Shown piece by piece: positions 19,084-27,652 of a stretch of DNA of 64,000 bases (the stretch's first letter is position 1; the number at the start of each line of letters is the position of its first letter). The notes below the pieces were generated by a model that made no database searches, was not told the DNA's origin, and was given only the letters and a program-made list of their open reading frames with translations. The stretch comes from Tistlia consotensis USBA 355 (lineage in GTDB: Bacteria > Pseudomonadota > Alphaproteobacteria > Kiloniellales > DSM-21159), in NCBI RefSeq assembly GCF_900177295.1, contig NZ_FWZX01000001.1:694631-758630 (forward strand), written 5' to 3'. The position numbers were made by a program, and so were the translations under genes.

Positions 19084-20049
19084 ATGACAATGACCCAACA
19101 CTTCCTTCTCTCAGCGAAAGCCCGGACCCTCAGCGTGGTCCAGGTGGCTCGCATGTCCGAGGAAGAGGCTCGGGCCGCATTCCGGGCGATCCGCTGGGCC
19201 ACGACCGATGGCGACCCCGTCTGCCCGCGCTGCGGCTGCTGTGCTGTCTACGAGTACGCCAGCCGCCCGATCTTCAAGTGCAAGGCTTGCGGCCATCAGT
19301 TCAGCGTCACCAGCGGGACGATCTTCGCCAGCCGCAAGCTGCCGGTGCGCGACTACCTCCTGGCCATCGCGATCTTCGTGAACGCCGCCAAGGGCATGTC
19401 CGCGCTGCAGCTCGGCCGCGACCTCGATGTGCAGTACCGCACGGCCTACGTCCTGGCGCACAAGCTGCGCGAGGCGATGGCTGCCGAGAACGAGACCATG
19501 ACCCTGAGCGGCACGGTCGAGGTTGATGGCGCCTACTTCGGCGGCTACGTCCGGCCGGAGAACCGCAAGGAGGATCGCGTCGATCTCCGCCTCAAGGCCA
19601 ACCAATCCGGCAAGCGCCGCGTCGTGGTCGTCATGCGCCAGCGTGGCGGCCGGACGCTGCCGTTCGTCTTCCGCAGCGAGGGCGAGTCCCTGCCGTCGAT
19701 CCTGGCCCGCGTCGAGCCGGGCAGCACGATCCACGCGGACGAAGCCCCGAGCTGGGATGAGCTGCACACCCGGTACGAGACCCGCCGCATCAACCACAGC
19801 ATTGCCTTCTCGGATGACGGCGCCTGCACCAATCAGGCGGAAAGCTACTTCTCCCGTCTGCGCCGCGCCGAGTGGGGCCAGCACCACCACATCAGCGGCC
19901 GGTATCTCGGCTTCTATGCTGGCGGGGCCGCGTGGCGCGAGGACACGCGCCGGAAGCCCAATGGGGCGCTCTACGGGCTGCTGATTGCCGCTGCCGCCGC
20001 CCATCCGGTTTCGCGGCAGTGGAAGGGGTACTGGCAACGGGCCCGCTAG
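19084..20049 (+). CDS. IS1595-family (ISXO2-like) transposase
   Basis: 321 residues. The N-terminal zinc ribbon has C47-x2-C50 and C66-x2-C69 (CPRCG, CKACGHQFSVTSGTIF), followed by a helix-turn-helix region (ALQLGRDLDVQYRTAYVLAHKLR). The catalytic domain shows D148 (EVDGAYFGG), D219 (IHADEAPSWD) and N250 (TNQAESYFSRL), matching the DDN-type core of this family. Near the C-terminus the usual YAxExAWRED motif reads YAGGAAWRED, so a normally conserved Glu is Gly281 (codon GGG, one base from GAG). That may weaken the enzyme. The stop overlaps the convergent passenger gene by 4 nt. Confidence 0.92.
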   Translation: MTMTQHFLLSAKARTLSVVQVARMSEEEARAAFRAIRWATTDGDPVCPRCGCCAVYEYASRPIFKCKACGHQFSVTSGTIFASRKLPVRDYLLAIAIFVNAAKGMSALQLGRDLDVQYRTAYVLAHKLREAMAAENETMTLSGTVEVDGAYFGGYVRPENRKEDRVDLRLKANQSGKRRVVVVMRQRGGRTLPFVFRSEGESLPSILARVEPGSTIHADEAPSWDELHTRYETRRINHSIAFSDDGACTNQAESYFSRLRRAEWGQHHHISGRYLGFYAGGAAWREDTRRKPNGALYGLLIAAAAAHPVSRQWKGYWQRAR

Positions 20050-20633
20050 TCTCGGGCGTACAGACACTTCAATGCGAGGAATATGGCCATTTCCTCGCGT
20101 CTGGGAGATAGCAAGTAAACCATCAAGTCATGGAATAATTCAGGGGTCATTCTAAAGACAAAAATGTCTTTTCTGTCGTCTCTTACACTCTCAAACCAGT
20201 TTATAACGTGTATTGTGAAGTGAAATGCGAGGTAAGTTCCGCGTCCTGCATTTAGGTCTAGCCTTGCTTCTGCTTTCTCAGAATCGCTTCCATTGAAAAT
20301 TATGCCATCAGCCGATGGGTCATACTCATAAATATCATTTACCCAATCCACTGTTGCTAGCTGGTATAGCAATATAGCCATCATCTTTAAGTGGGAAAGT
20401 CCAGATGAATCAGACATGACCCACTCGCTTTCCCACAACTCGCAGCGGCTCCGCCAATTATCGTGGGCCACCTTCAGTGCTGATTCATCAAAATCAAAGT
20501 AATAACCAACAGCCTTTGCCATGATCTGGCAATGGCGGAGGAAATAATACTTAAATTCGGAAAAATTGCCCAGCCACTCGTCTAGGCAATCCCGAGTAAG
20601 ATGCTGATTGTGTGGAGATGCTTCGTTGGACAT
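20046..20633 (-). CDS. Passenger protein of unknown function, 195 aa
   Basis: No family recognised. The protein is acidic, rich in aromatic residues and mostly helical by appearance (WLGNFSEFKYYFLRHCQIMA, HLKMMAILLYQLATVDWV, TYLAFHFTIHVINWF), with no signal peptide or convincing membrane segment. The ATG at 20633 has GGGGTAAG upstream; a GTG at 20642 would sit too close to that site. Base composition is clearly AT-richer than the transposase, and its stop interlocks with the transposase stop tail to tail. Probable cargo gene rather than part of the transposition machinery. Confidence 0.65.
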   Translation of the reverse strand: MSNEASPHNQHLTRDCLDEWLGNFSEFKYYFLRHCQIMAKAVGYYFDFDESALKVAHDNWRSRCELWESEWVMSDSSGLSHLKMMAILLYQLATVDWVNDIYEYDPSADGIIFNGSDSEKAEARLDLNAGRGTYLAFHFTIHVINWFESVRDDRKDIFVFRMTPELFHDLMVYLLSPRREEMAIFLALKCLYARD

Positions 20634-20697
20634 AAACGCCACTTACCCCATTTTAGGGTGTAGCGTCTAGTCCAACAAGCAATGGTGGAAACGCGCT

Positions 20698-20883
20698 TTA
20701 GCTCGTCGCGGCCACTTTCTGCCGCTTACGTTCCCCAATCAAAACGCGAATCGTGCGCGTCTCCAGGGGAGCGCTATAGCCCTCCGGAATGCTCGGACGG
20801 CCATTTGTGAAGAGGAACTTAAACCGCTCCTCATCGCGCTTAACTGGCTCGCCGCGACCTACGACGCCCTGATGCTTCGCCAT
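20698..20883 (-). CDS. Small passenger protein, 61 aa
   Basis: A 61-residue basic protein (MAKHQGVVGRGEPVKRDEER to the end RKRQKVAATS) with a strong GAGGAGGGG ribosome site just before the ATG at 20883. A longer in-frame reading from 21090 adds a low-complexity region and is not favoured. Family not recognised. Confidence 0.6.
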   Translation of the reverse strand: MAKHQGVVGRGEPVKRDEERFKFLFTNGRPSIPEGYSAPLETRTIRVLIGERKRQKVAATS

Positions 20884-21154
20884 TGCACCACCCCTCCTCG
20901 CGCGCTCCGTGGAGTGTCCCGAAACGCTGCTTATTCGGGCTATATGCAGCATGCGGCCCGCCAGGTCAAACAAGGAGTGAGGGCTAAACCTCTTTTCCAC
21001 TTGACAGCTCCGACGCGCCGGCGGGTGTTTCGCACACCGATTCGACGCTACTAAGACGTGCGTGTGACCACGAAAGTACGCCCAGGTCAACGGGCATTAA
21101 GTTAAGCCGTTCCCGATGTTTTTTCAAAAGACCTGTGACAATATGGCACGTGTA

Positions 21155-21328
21155 CTACTCGATACAGCGCCGGGAAGCCCGCAGCGCCTGCTTTCGCTTC
21201 TCGACCCTTCCGGCCGTCACGAGCTGGTCTGCCCGCTTGGCTTCGTCCGGATCGATCAGGCAATGCCAGTAGCCGTCCGCCAGCTTGGCGAGGACGCGGG
21301 CCTCTAGGTCTTCCTCGGTGTCTGCCAT
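21155..21328 (-). CDS. Small passenger protein, 57 aa
   Basis: A 57-codon frame starting ATG GCA GAC ACC with a GAGGGAG ribosome site about 5 nt upstream. The acidic N-terminus (MADTEEDLEARVLAKLADGY) is followed by a helical, Lys/Arg-rich C-terminus (VEKRKQALRASRRCIE). It sits between the 141- and 61-residue genes on the same strand. A longer minus-strand frame overlapping it (21102-21437) is Gly/Arg-rich and looks like a shadow. Function unknown. Confidence 0.55.
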   Translation of the reverse strand: MADTEEDLEARVLAKLADGYWHCLIDPDEAKRADQLVTAGRVEKRKQALRASRRCIE

Positions 21329-21394
21329 GCGCTCCCTCTCGCATGAGAACGTAGAGGGGACAAGCGTGATTCACGCAAGGCCGCGTCGCACTGC

Positions 21395-21820
21395 CTACCG
21401 CTTCGGCTTCCACAGCACGACGCCATCCTCCGTCCAATACCGCCGGACGGTACCGCGCAGCTCCTGCCGCTCCAGCATCTTGAGGACCTTGCGCCGTACC
21501 TCGATGTAGGCCGGTGAGGCGGGGTCGAGCGCCTTGCGCTCCAAGATGGCGTCGCGGAGATCGACGACGGACAGCGGGCCGCGCTCGCGCAGAAGATCGA
21601 AAATCAGGCGCACCAGCTCGCCGCGCTTGAAGTAGCCGCCGGGGTACGGGCGGATCGCCTTCACCGGCTTGCCGTCCCGGTGCCCGAAGATGCCGAGCGT
21701 GGCCTCTACGTGGGCGACCTGGCGCTCAAGGACGTCCAGCTTCTCCCGCGTGACTTCCAGCTCGCCAAGCAGCCTGGCGCGCTTGTCCATGAGCGCGGAG
21801 ATGACGTGTGGCTCTCCCAT
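21395..21820 (-). CDS. Coiled-coil protein with winged-helix-like C-terminus, 141 aa
   Basis: The N-terminal 45 residues (MGEPHVISALMDKRARLLGE, then LEVTREKLDVLERQVAHVEA) form a likely coiled coil. The C-terminal part (GELVRLIFDLLRERGPLSVV, then a helix and LKMLERQELRGTVRRYWTED) resembles a winged helix. Similar proteins are common, unnamed, in alphaproteobacteria and often lie near insertion sequences. It is the passenger gene closest to the right inverted repeat, reading inward. It could be a DNA-binding accessory or regulator; not established. Confidence 0.65.
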   Translation of the reverse strand: MGEPHVISALMDKRARLLGELEVTREKLDVLERQVAHVEATLGIFGHRDGKPVKAIRPYPGGYFKRGELVRLIFDLLRERGPLSVVDLRDAILERKALDPASPAYIEVRRKVLKMLERQELRGTVRRYWTEDGVVLWKPKR

Positions 21821-21866
21821 GGCCCGATGGTAAAATTTTCAACCACTTAGGGTCTATCGGGCGGAA

Positions 21867-21889
21867 GGTGCGTTTGCTGCATAATGCCG
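21867..21889 (-). repeat. Right terminal inverted repeat of the IS1595-family element
   Basis: The reverse complement begins CGGCATTATGCAGCAA and continues ACGCACC, mirroring the left end with two mismatches. Confidence 0.92.
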
Positions 21890-21897
21890 GCTTTTGG
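21890..21897 (+). repeat. Target-site duplication, right copy (GCTTTTGG)
   Basis: Identical to 17763-17770 and directly outside the right inverted repeat. Confidence 0.92.
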
Positions 21898-21909
21898 GCA
21901 GCGCCATAT

Positions 21910-21962
21910 CTCACCTCTCCCTCAGGGAGAGGTCGAAACGCGTGAGCGTTTCGGGTGAGGGG
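21910..21962 (+). repeat. REP-like cloverleaf repeat left of the DUF559 gene
   Basis: An outer pair CTCACC (21910-21915) and GGTGAG (21954-21959) encloses two inner hairpins, CTCTCCCT/AGGGAGAG and CGAAACGC-GTGA-GCGTTTCG. As single strand it can fold into a Y-shaped structure. The same architecture occurs in opposite orientation at 22347-22402. Confidence 0.75.
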
Positions 21963-21975
21963 CGGCACGGGCCTG

Positions 21976-22323
21976 TCAGCGGCCCTCCAACGCCTCCGCG
22001 ATCGCCGTGAGCACCCCCTCCATGTTCTCGATCACCTCGTGGTTCCAGAACCGGACGACGCGAAAGCCCTCCGACTGCAGGTAGCGGGCCCGGCGTTCGT
22101 CGGCCTCGACATCGCCGGCGTGCTGGCCGCCGTCGAGCTCGACGACCAGTCCGGCCTGCAGGCAGGCGAAGTCGACGACGAAGGGCCCGAGCGGGTGCTG
22201 GCGCCGGACCTTGGCGGCGCCGAGCTGGCCCCGGCGCAGGCGGTACCACAGGCGCCGCTCCACCATCGTGGCGTCTCGGCGCAGGCGACGGGCGGTGTCG
22301 ACGCTCTGTCCCGGAGCCGGCAT
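21976..22323 (-). CDS. DUF559 endonuclease-like protein
   Basis: 115 residues of the DUF559 family, which shares the restriction-endonuclease fold with the very-short-patch-repair nuclease Vsr. Motifs seen are ARRLRRDAT, ERRLWYRLR, the likely catalytic FVVDFAC and VVELDGGQH (Asp, Glu), DERRARYLQSEGF and VVRFWNHEV. The ATG at 22323 is chosen for its GAGGAG ribosome site 8 nt upstream; a GTG at 22353 would start inside the flanking repeat. The gene is alone and is framed on both sides by inverted copies of a REP-like repeat. Substrate and role are unknown. Confidence 0.88.
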   Translation of the reverse strand: MPAPGQSVDTARRLRRDATMVERRLWYRLRRGQLGAAKVRRQHPLGPFVVDFACLQAGLVVELDGGQHAGDVEADERRARYLQSEGFRVVRFWNHEVIENMEGVLTAIAEALEGR

Positions 22324-22346
22324 CCTCGGCTGCTCCTCGGCCGTTG

Positions 22347-22402
22347 CCCTCACCCGGGTCGGCAGCGCCGATCCGACCTCTCCCGCAAGCGGGAGAGGTG
22401 AT
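22347..22402 (-). repeat. REP-like cloverleaf repeat right of the DUF559 gene, inverted copy
   Basis: Reads CCCTCACC, then an imperfect hairpin CGGGTCGGC/GCCGATCCG, then ACCTCTCCCGC-AA-GCGGGAGAGGT and GA. This is the reverse-complement layout of 21910-21962; the outer arms and the CTCTCCC hairpin are conserved and the middle hairpin has a different sequence but the same form. Confidence 0.75.
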
Positions 22403-22434
22403 CTTAGCGCTCTGGCAACGATGCCGTCAGGATT

Positions 22435-23751
22435 CTACCCGTTCTGCCGCAGCACCTGGCCGGCGAGGTAGAGCGAGCCGCAGATCAGGATGCGCGACGG
22501 CGGGCCGCCGGCGGAGACGATGGCGCGCAGGGCCGCCTCGAGCGACTCCGCGGGTTCCGCCGTCATGCCGCAGGCGCGGGCGTGGGCGGTCGCCTCCGCG
22601 GCGCTGAGCGTCGCCGGCTCGCCGGGGATGGCGACGCCCTTGAGGTCGGCGGCGTGGGGCGCGAGCGGCCTGAGGAAGCCCTCGGCGGCCTTGGTGTTGA
22701 GCATGCCGTAGACCAGGTGCAGCGGCCGGTCGGCCCAGTCGGCGAAGGAGGCGGCCAGGACCTCGCCGGCGGCGGCGTTGTGGCCGCCGTCGAGCCAGAG
22801 CTCCCAGCCGTCGGGCAGCGCCTCGGCCAGCGGCCCCCGGGTCAGCCGCTGCAGGCGCGCCGGCCAGACGACGCCGGTCAGGCCGCGCCGCCGCGCCGCC
22901 GGCGAGGGCGCGAGGGCGCCGAGCGTGCCGGCCAGCACCAGGGCGGTCACGGCGTTGTCGACCTGGTGGCCGCCGCGCAGGGCCGGCCGCGGCCAGTCGC
23001 TGCGTCCGGCCAGGGGACCTTCCGGCGGCCCGAACAGCGCGAAGCCCTCCGGCGTCGGCTCGCTGCGCCAGTGCCGCTGCACAACGGTCAGCGGCGCGCC
23101 GATCGCCGCGGCCCGGCGCTCGATCGTCTCCAGCACGACCGGCGGCTGGGGGCCGATCACGCCGGACACGCCGGGCTTCAGGATGCCGGCCTTCTCGAAG
23201 GCGATCGCCGCCAGCGTGTCGCCCAGGTACTGCATGTGGTCGAGGGAGATCGGCGTGATGCAGGTCGCCAGCGGCCGCTCGATCACGTTGGTCGCGTCGA
23301 GCCGGCCGCCGAGGCCGACCTCGAGCAGCAGGACGTCGGCCGGCTCGCGGCTGAAGGCCAGGAAGGCCGCCGCGGTGGTGATCTCGAAGAAGGTGATCGG
23401 CGCGCCGCCGTTGGCCGCCTCGCACTCCTCGAGCAGGGCGGTCAGGTCGGCCTCGGAGATCAGGCCCCCGGCGAGGCGGATGCGCTCGTGGAAGCGCGCC
23501 AGGTGCGGCGAGGTGTAGACCTGGACGCGCCGCCCGTCGGCCTCGAGCATCGCGCGCAGGTAGGCGATGAGCGAGCCCTTGCCGTTGGTGCCGGCGACGT
23601 GGACGACCGGCGGCAGGCGGCGCTCCGGATGGCCGAGGCGCGCCAGCAGCCGCTCGATGCGGCCGAGCGACAGGTCGATGACCTTGGGATGGAGCGCGAG
23701 CAGGCGGGCCAGGACGCGGTCGCTGGCGGCCGGCTCACTCGGCGGGGTCAC
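22435..23751 (-). CDS. folC: Dihydrofolate/folylpolyglutamate synthase
   Basis: 438-residue Mur-ligase-like enzyme that joins Glu to dihydropteroate and extends polyglutamate tails. P-loop HVAGTNGKGS (51-60), Omega-loop region TSPHLARFHERIR, LLEVGLGGRLDATN and SLDHMQYLGDTLAAIAFEKA are all present. The GTG start at 23751 lies inside accD (17-bp overlap with its 3' end), so translation is probably coupled. It is the last gene of the trpFBA-accD-folC operon; accD-folC adjacency is common across proteobacteria. Confidence 0.94.
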   Translation of the reverse strand: MTPPSEPAASDRVLARLLALHPKVIDLSLGRIERLLARLGHPERRLPPVVHVAGTNGKGSLIAYLRAMLEADGRRVQVYTSPHLARFHERIRLAGGLISEADLTALLEECEAANGGAPITFFEITTAAAFLAFSREPADVLLLEVGLGGRLDATNVIERPLATCITPISLDHMQYLGDTLAAIAFEKAGILKPGVSGVIGPQPPVVLETIERRAAAIGAPLTVVQRHWRSEPTPEGFALFGPPEGPLAGRSDWPRPALRGGHQVDNAVTALVLAGTLGALAPSPAARRRGLTGVVWPARLQRLTRGPLAEALPDGWELWLDGGHNAAAGEVLAASFADWADRPLHLVYGMLNTKAAEGFLRPLAPHAADLKGVAIPGEPATLSAAEATAHARACGMTAEPAESLEAALRAIVSAGGPPSRILICGSLYLAGQVLRQNG

Positions 23752-24796
23752 GCTCCGGCTCGTCCTTGGCAGGAGTCTTGGTCTTCGCGGCCGCCGGCTT
23801 GTCCGAGGCCCTGGCCGCCTCGCCCGCCTCGCCCTTCGCCTCGCCGGCGGGCTCGCCGACCAGGCGCGGCGTGGCCTCCTGGCGAGCCTTGGCCTCGCCG
23901 GCCTCGTCGCCGGCGGACGGGCGCAGCGGCACGACCTCGGCCTCCGGCCGGCGCTCGCCGAGCAGGCGCAGGATCCGGCCCAGGGTCTCGGGCAGGTCCT
24001 TGCGCTCGACGACCATGTCGACCATGCCGTGGTCGAGCAGGTACTCGGCGCGCTGGAAGCCCTCGGGCAGGGTCTCGCGGATCGTCTCCTCGATGACCCG
24101 CGCGCCGGCGAAGCCGATGACCGCGCCCGGCTCGGCGATGTGGATGTCGCCGAGCATGGCGAAGGAGGCGGTGACACCGCCGGTCGTCGGGTCGGTCAGC
24201 AGGACGATGTAGGGCAGGCCCTTGTCCTTGACCATCTCGACGGCGACGGTGCTGCGCGGCATCTGCATCAGGGACAGGATGCCCTCCTGCATGCGCGCGC
24301 CGCCGGAGGCCGGCACGGCGATGAGGGCCGCCTCCTGGGCGATCGCCAGCTTGGCCGCGGCGAGCAGGCCCTCGCCGACCGCGATGCCCATCGAGCCGCC
24401 CATGAAGGAGAAGTCGAAGGCGGCGACCACCGCCTTCCTGCCGCCGATCGTGCCGTGCGCGACCAGCAGGGCGTCCTGCCGGCCGGTCGCCGAGCGGCTG
24501 CGCCGCAGGCGCTCGCTGTAGCGCTCGCGGTCGCGGAAGCGCAGCGGGTCGGCGATCGTCTCGGGCAGCTCGATCAGGCTGTAGTCGCCCTCGTCGAACA
24601 GCAGCTCCAGGCGGCGCTTGGCGCCGATCCGCATGTGGTGCCCGCAGCTCGGGCAGACGCGCAGGCTGGCCTCGAGCTCGCGGTGGAAGATCATCTGGCC
24701 GCAGGCCGGGCACTTTTCCCAGAGGTTGTCGGGGATGTCGGTGCGGCTGACCAGCGCCCGGATCTTCGGCCGGACGTAGTTGGTGATCCAGTTCAT
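23735..24796 (-). CDS. accD: Acetyl-CoA carboxylase carboxyltransferase beta subunit
   Basis: 353 residues; with AccA forms the carboxyltransferase that makes malonyl-CoA for fatty-acid synthesis. The N-terminal zinc ribbon uses C29, C32, C48 and C51 (CPACG, CPSCG). The crotonase-fold core shows [16 protein letters not shown] and [16 protein letters not shown]. The last 60 or so residues are a charged Ala/Glu/Lys-rich tail beyond the usual fold. The ATG overlaps the trpA stop (ATGA), so it is translated as part of the trp operon. Confidence 0.96.
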   Translation of the reverse strand: MNWITNYVRPKIRALVSRTDIPDNLWEKCPACGQMIFHRELEASLRVCPSCGHHMRIGAKRRLELLFDEGDYSLIELPETIADPLRFRDRERYSERLRRSRSATGRQDALLVAHGTIGGRKAVVAAFDFSFMGGSMGIAVGEGLLAAAKLAIAQEAALIAVPASGGARMQEGILSLMQMPRSTVAVEMVKDKGLPYIVLLTDPTTGGVTASFAMLGDIHIAEPGAVIGFAGARVIEETIRETLPEGFQRAEYLLDHGMVDMVVERKDLPETLGRILRLLGERRPEAEVVPLRPSAGDEAGEAKARQEATPRLVGEPAGEAKGEAGEAARASDKPAAAKTKTPAKDEPERDPAE

Positions 24797-25680
24797 CGGG
24801 GCTGGCGCCTCCCGGCCCGGACGCCCTCGGCGAGGCTGCGGACCAGGCCGTGGACCGCCGCCGCGAGGCCCGGCTTGGCCCGGTTCTCCTCGTCGAGGTT
24901 GCCGCGCACGACGTCGACGATCGCCGAGCCGACGACGGCGGCGTCGGCCGCGCGGGCGATCTCAGCGGCCTGCTCCGGCGTCCTGATGCCGAAGCCGACG
25001 GCGATCGGCAGGTCGGTATGGCGCTTGAGCCGCTGGACCGCCTTCTCGACCTCGACGGCGGCGGCCGAGCGGGTGCCGGTGATGCCCATGATCGCGACGT
25101 AGTAGACGAAGCCGCCGGTGCGCGACAGCACGACCGGCAGGCGCGCGTCGTCGGTCGTCGGGGTCGCTAGGCGGATCCAGTCGAGCCCGGCCTCGCGCGC
25201 CGGCAGGCAGAGCTCGGCGTCCTCCTCGGGCGGCAGGTCGACGATGATCAGGCCGTCGACGCCGGCCCCCACCGCCTCGGCCAGGAAGCGGTCGACGCCC
25301 ATCGCGTAGATCGGGTTGTAGTAGCCCATCAGCACGATCGGCGTGTCGGCGTCGCCTTCGCGGAAGCGGCGGACCAGGTCGAGCGTCTTGCGCAGGGTCA
25401 TGCCGGCCTTGAGGGCGCGCAGGCCGGCGGCCTGGATCGCCGGGCCGTCGGCCATCGGATCGGAGAAGGGCATGCCCAGCTCGATCACGTCGGCGCCGGC
25501 CGCCGGCAGGCCCTTGAGGATCTCGAAGGCGCTGTCGGGATCGGGATCGCCGGCGGTGACGAAGGTGACCAGGCCGGCGCGGCCCTCGCGCTTCAAGGCG
25601 GCGAAGCGACGGCCGAGGCGCGTCCCGGCGCGCTGCGCGCTGCCGCCGTCGGCGCCGTTCACGGACAGGGTGGCGGTCAC
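24793..25680 (-). CDS. trpA: Tryptophan synthase alpha chain
   Basis: 295 residues; cleaves indole-3-glycerol phosphate and passes indole to TrpB. The catalytic pair is E67 and D78 ([16 protein letters not shown]), with the same spacing as Salmonella E49/D60. Phosphate-binding [10 protein letters not shown] and VVGSAIV are present. The GTG start overlaps the trpB stop by 4 nt (GTGA), giving about 17 residues before the conserved fold. Confidence 0.96.
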   Translation of the reverse strand: MTATLSVNGADGGSAQRAGTRLGRRFAALKREGRAGLVTFVTAGDPDPDSAFEILKGLPAAGADVIELGMPFSDPMADGPAIQAAGLRALKAGMTLRKTLDLVRRFREGDADTPIVLMGYYNPIYAMGVDRFLAEAVGAGVDGLIIVDLPPEEDAELCLPAREAGLDWIRLATPTTDDARLPVVLSRTGGFVYYVAIMGITGTRSAAAVEVEKAVQRLKRHTDLPIAVGFGIRTPEQAAEIARAADAAVVGSAIVDVVRGNLDEENRAKPGLAAAVHGLVRSLAEGVRAGRRQPR

Positions 25681-26897
25681 AGCTCGACCCCCAGGATCTT
25701 GGCGACCGAGAAGACGTCCTTGTCGCCGCGGCCGCAGAGGTTGACGACCAGCACGTGGTCCTTCGGCAGCTCCGGGGCCAGCTTGGCGACCTGGGCCAGG
25801 GCGTGGCTCGGTTCCAGGGCCGGAATGATCCCTTCCAGGCGCGTGCAGAGCTGGAAGGCGTCGAGCGCCTCGCGGTCGGTGATCGCGACGTAGTCGACGC
25901 GGCCGGTGTCGTGCAGCCAGGCGTGCTCGGGACCGATGCCCGGATAGTCGAGGCCGGCCGAGATCGAGTAGGCGTCGATGATCTGGCCGTCGTCGGTCTG
26001 CAGCAGGTAGGTGCGGTTGCCGTGCAGCACCCCGGGCCGGCCGCCGTTCAGCGAGGCCGCGTGCTCGCCGGTCTCGATGCCGTGGCCGGCCGCCTCGACG
26101 CCGACCATCCTGACGCTCGGCTCGTCGAGGAAGGGATGGAACAGGCCCATGGCATTGGAGCCGCCGCCGATCGAGGCGACCAGGGTGTCGGGCAGGCGGC
26201 CCGGGCCCTCGAACTCGGCGAGCTGCTCGCGCACCTCGCGGCCGATCACCGACTGGAAGTCGCGGACCATCGCCGGATAGGGGTGCGGGCCGGCCACCGT
26301 GCCGATGATGTAGAAGGTGCTCTCGACGTTGGCGACCCAGTCGCGCAGGGCGTCGTTCATCGCATCCTTCAGGGTCCCGGTGCCGCTGGTCACCGGCACG
26401 ACCTCGGCGCCGAGCAGCTTCATGCGGAACACGTTGGGCGCCTGCCGCTCGATGTCGGTGGCGCCCATGTAGACGACGCAGGGCAGGTTGAAGCGGGCGC
26501 AGACCGTGGCGGTCGCGACGCCGTGCTGGCCGGCTCCGGTCTCCGCGATGATCCGGGTCTTGCCCATGCGTCTGGCCAGCAGGATCTGGCCGAGGGTGTT
26601 GTTGATCTTGTGCGCGCCGGTGTGGTTGAGCTCGTCGCGCTTGAAGTAGACCTTGGCGCCGCCGAGGTGCTCGGTCAGGCGCTCGGCGAAGTAGAGCGGG
26701 CTCGGCCGGCCGATGTAGTGCTTGGCGTACCAGTCGAACTCCTCCTGGAAGCTCGGATCCTGGCGCGCCGCGGCATAGGCCTTCTCGACCTCGAGGATCA
26801 GCGGCATCAGCGTCTCGGCGACGAAGCGGCCGCCGTAGATGCCGAAGTGCCCGGTCTCGTCGGGGCCGGAACGGTAGGTGTTGAGGGACTGGGTCAT
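25677..26897 (-). CDS. trpB: Tryptophan synthase beta chain
   Basis: 406-residue PLP enzyme that condenses indole with serine. The PLP lysine is K97 in [22 protein letters not shown] and the PLP-phosphate loop GGGSNAMG are intact. The ATG at 26897 gives the standard N-terminus. About 100 nt separate it from trpF upstream, with no attenuator-like leader peptide or stem seen. Confidence 0.97.
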   Translation of the reverse strand: MTQSLNTYRSGPDETGHFGIYGGRFVAETLMPLILEVEKAYAAARQDPSFQEEFDWYAKHYIGRPSPLYFAERLTEHLGGAKVYFKRDELNHTGAHKINNTLGQILLARRMGKTRIIAETGAGQHGVATATVCARFNLPCVVYMGATDIERQAPNVFRMKLLGAEVVPVTSGTGTLKDAMNDALRDWVANVESTFYIIGTVAGPHPYPAMVRDFQSVIGREVREQLAEFEGPGRLPDTLVASIGGGSNAMGLFHPFLDEPSVRMVGVEAAGHGIETGEHAASLNGGRPGVLHGNRTYLLQTDDGQIIDAYSISAGLDYPGIGPEHAWLHDTGRVDYVAITDREALDAFQLCTRLEGIIPALEPSHALAQVAKLAPELPKDHVLVVNLCGRGDKDVFSVAKILGVEL

Positions 26898-26998
26898 CGC
26901 CTTTCGGGGGGCTCCTTCGCTCAAGCGGCGGCACTCTGCAACAAAGCGCCCCGGCAAGCAACGCGAGCGGCCGGCGGAACGGCGCCCCCGGGGTGCCC

Positions 26999-27646
26999 TC
27001 AGAGGCTGCGCGCGAGCTCCAGAAAGGCGGCGATGCGCGCCGGATCCTTGACGCCCGGCGCCGATTCGACGCCCGAGGAGACGTCGACCGCCGGGGCGCC
27101 GCTGATCGTGACCGCCTCCTCCAGGTTCTCGGCCTTGAGGCCGCCGGACAGCATCCAGGGCTTCGGCCAGCGCCGGCCGGCGAGCAGCGTCCAGTCGAAC
27201 GACAGGGCGTTGCCGCCGGGCAGCGCGCCGGCCATCGACTTCGGCGCCTTGGCATCGAACAGCAGCCGGTCGGCCACCGGGGCGTAGGCCTCGACGACCT
27301 CCAGGTCCTCGCGACGGGCGACCTTGATCGCCTTCATCACCGGCCGGCCGAAACGGCCGCGGATCTCGGCGACGCGCTTCGGTGGCTCGTCGCCGTGCAG
27401 CTGCAGCAGCTCGAGCGGCACCGCCGCCAGCACCCGTTCCAGCAGGGCGTCGTCCGGGTCGACGAACAGGCCGACGCGGCCGAGCCCCGGCGGCGCCTCG
27501 CCGGCCAGGCTCGCGGCCTGCTCGACGGTCACCGCGCGCGGGCTCGGCGGGAAGAAGACGAAGCCGACCCAGCGCGCGCCGCCGCGGGCCGCGGCGGCCA
27601 GCGCGGCACGGTCGGAGACCCCGCAGATCTTGCTTTCGAGCGCCAT
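26999..27646 (-). CDS. trpF: Phosphoribosylanthranilate isomerase
   Basis: 215-residue TIM-barrel enzyme of the third step in tryptophan synthesis. Catalytic Cys8 is in KICGV and the general-acid Asp in LLFDAK; phosphate-binding WMLSGGL and AVDVSSGVE are clear. It heads the trpF-trpB-trpA-accD-folC run. Only 6 nt separate it from the frameshifted membrane-protein gene upstream, so transcription may begin further upstream, near pyrF. Confidence 0.95.
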   Translation of the reverse strand: MALESKICGVSDRAALAAAARGGARWVGFVFFPPSPRAVTVEQAASLAGEAPPGLGRVGLFVDPDDALLERVLAAVPLELLQLHGDEPPKRVAEIRGRFGRPVMKAIKVARREDLEVVEAYAPVADRLLFDAKAPKSMAGALPGGNALSFDWTLLAGRRWPKPWMLSGGLKAENLEEAVTISGAPAVDVSSGVESAPGVKDPARIAAFLELARSL

Positions 27647-27652
27647 GACGCT

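Larger units (their letters stand above)
17771..21889. mobile_element. IS1595-family transposon with passenger genes, 4119 bp
   Basis: The element is bounded by 23-bp inverted repeats that match at 21 positions (first 16 identical, CGGCATTATGCAGCAA) and by an exact 8-bp direct repeat. It holds one IS1595/ISXO2-type transposase on the + strand and six genes on the - strand: a two-TM protein, a DUF6471 protein, a 195-residue unknown, 61- and 57-residue unknowns, and a 141-residue coiled-coil protein. The two-TM and 195-residue genes are visibly richer in A+T than the transposase and the chromosome, so the cargo has a mixed origin. Large passenger-bearing members are known in the IS1595 family. 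Removing it restores a continuous sequence from the trxA terminator to the REP-like repeat at 21910. Confidence 0.93.

Noticed and set aside
21102-21437. 111-residue minus-strand frame in the transposon
   Set aside because: It is Gly/Arg-rich and overlaps a shorter frame that has a good ribosome site and balanced composition.
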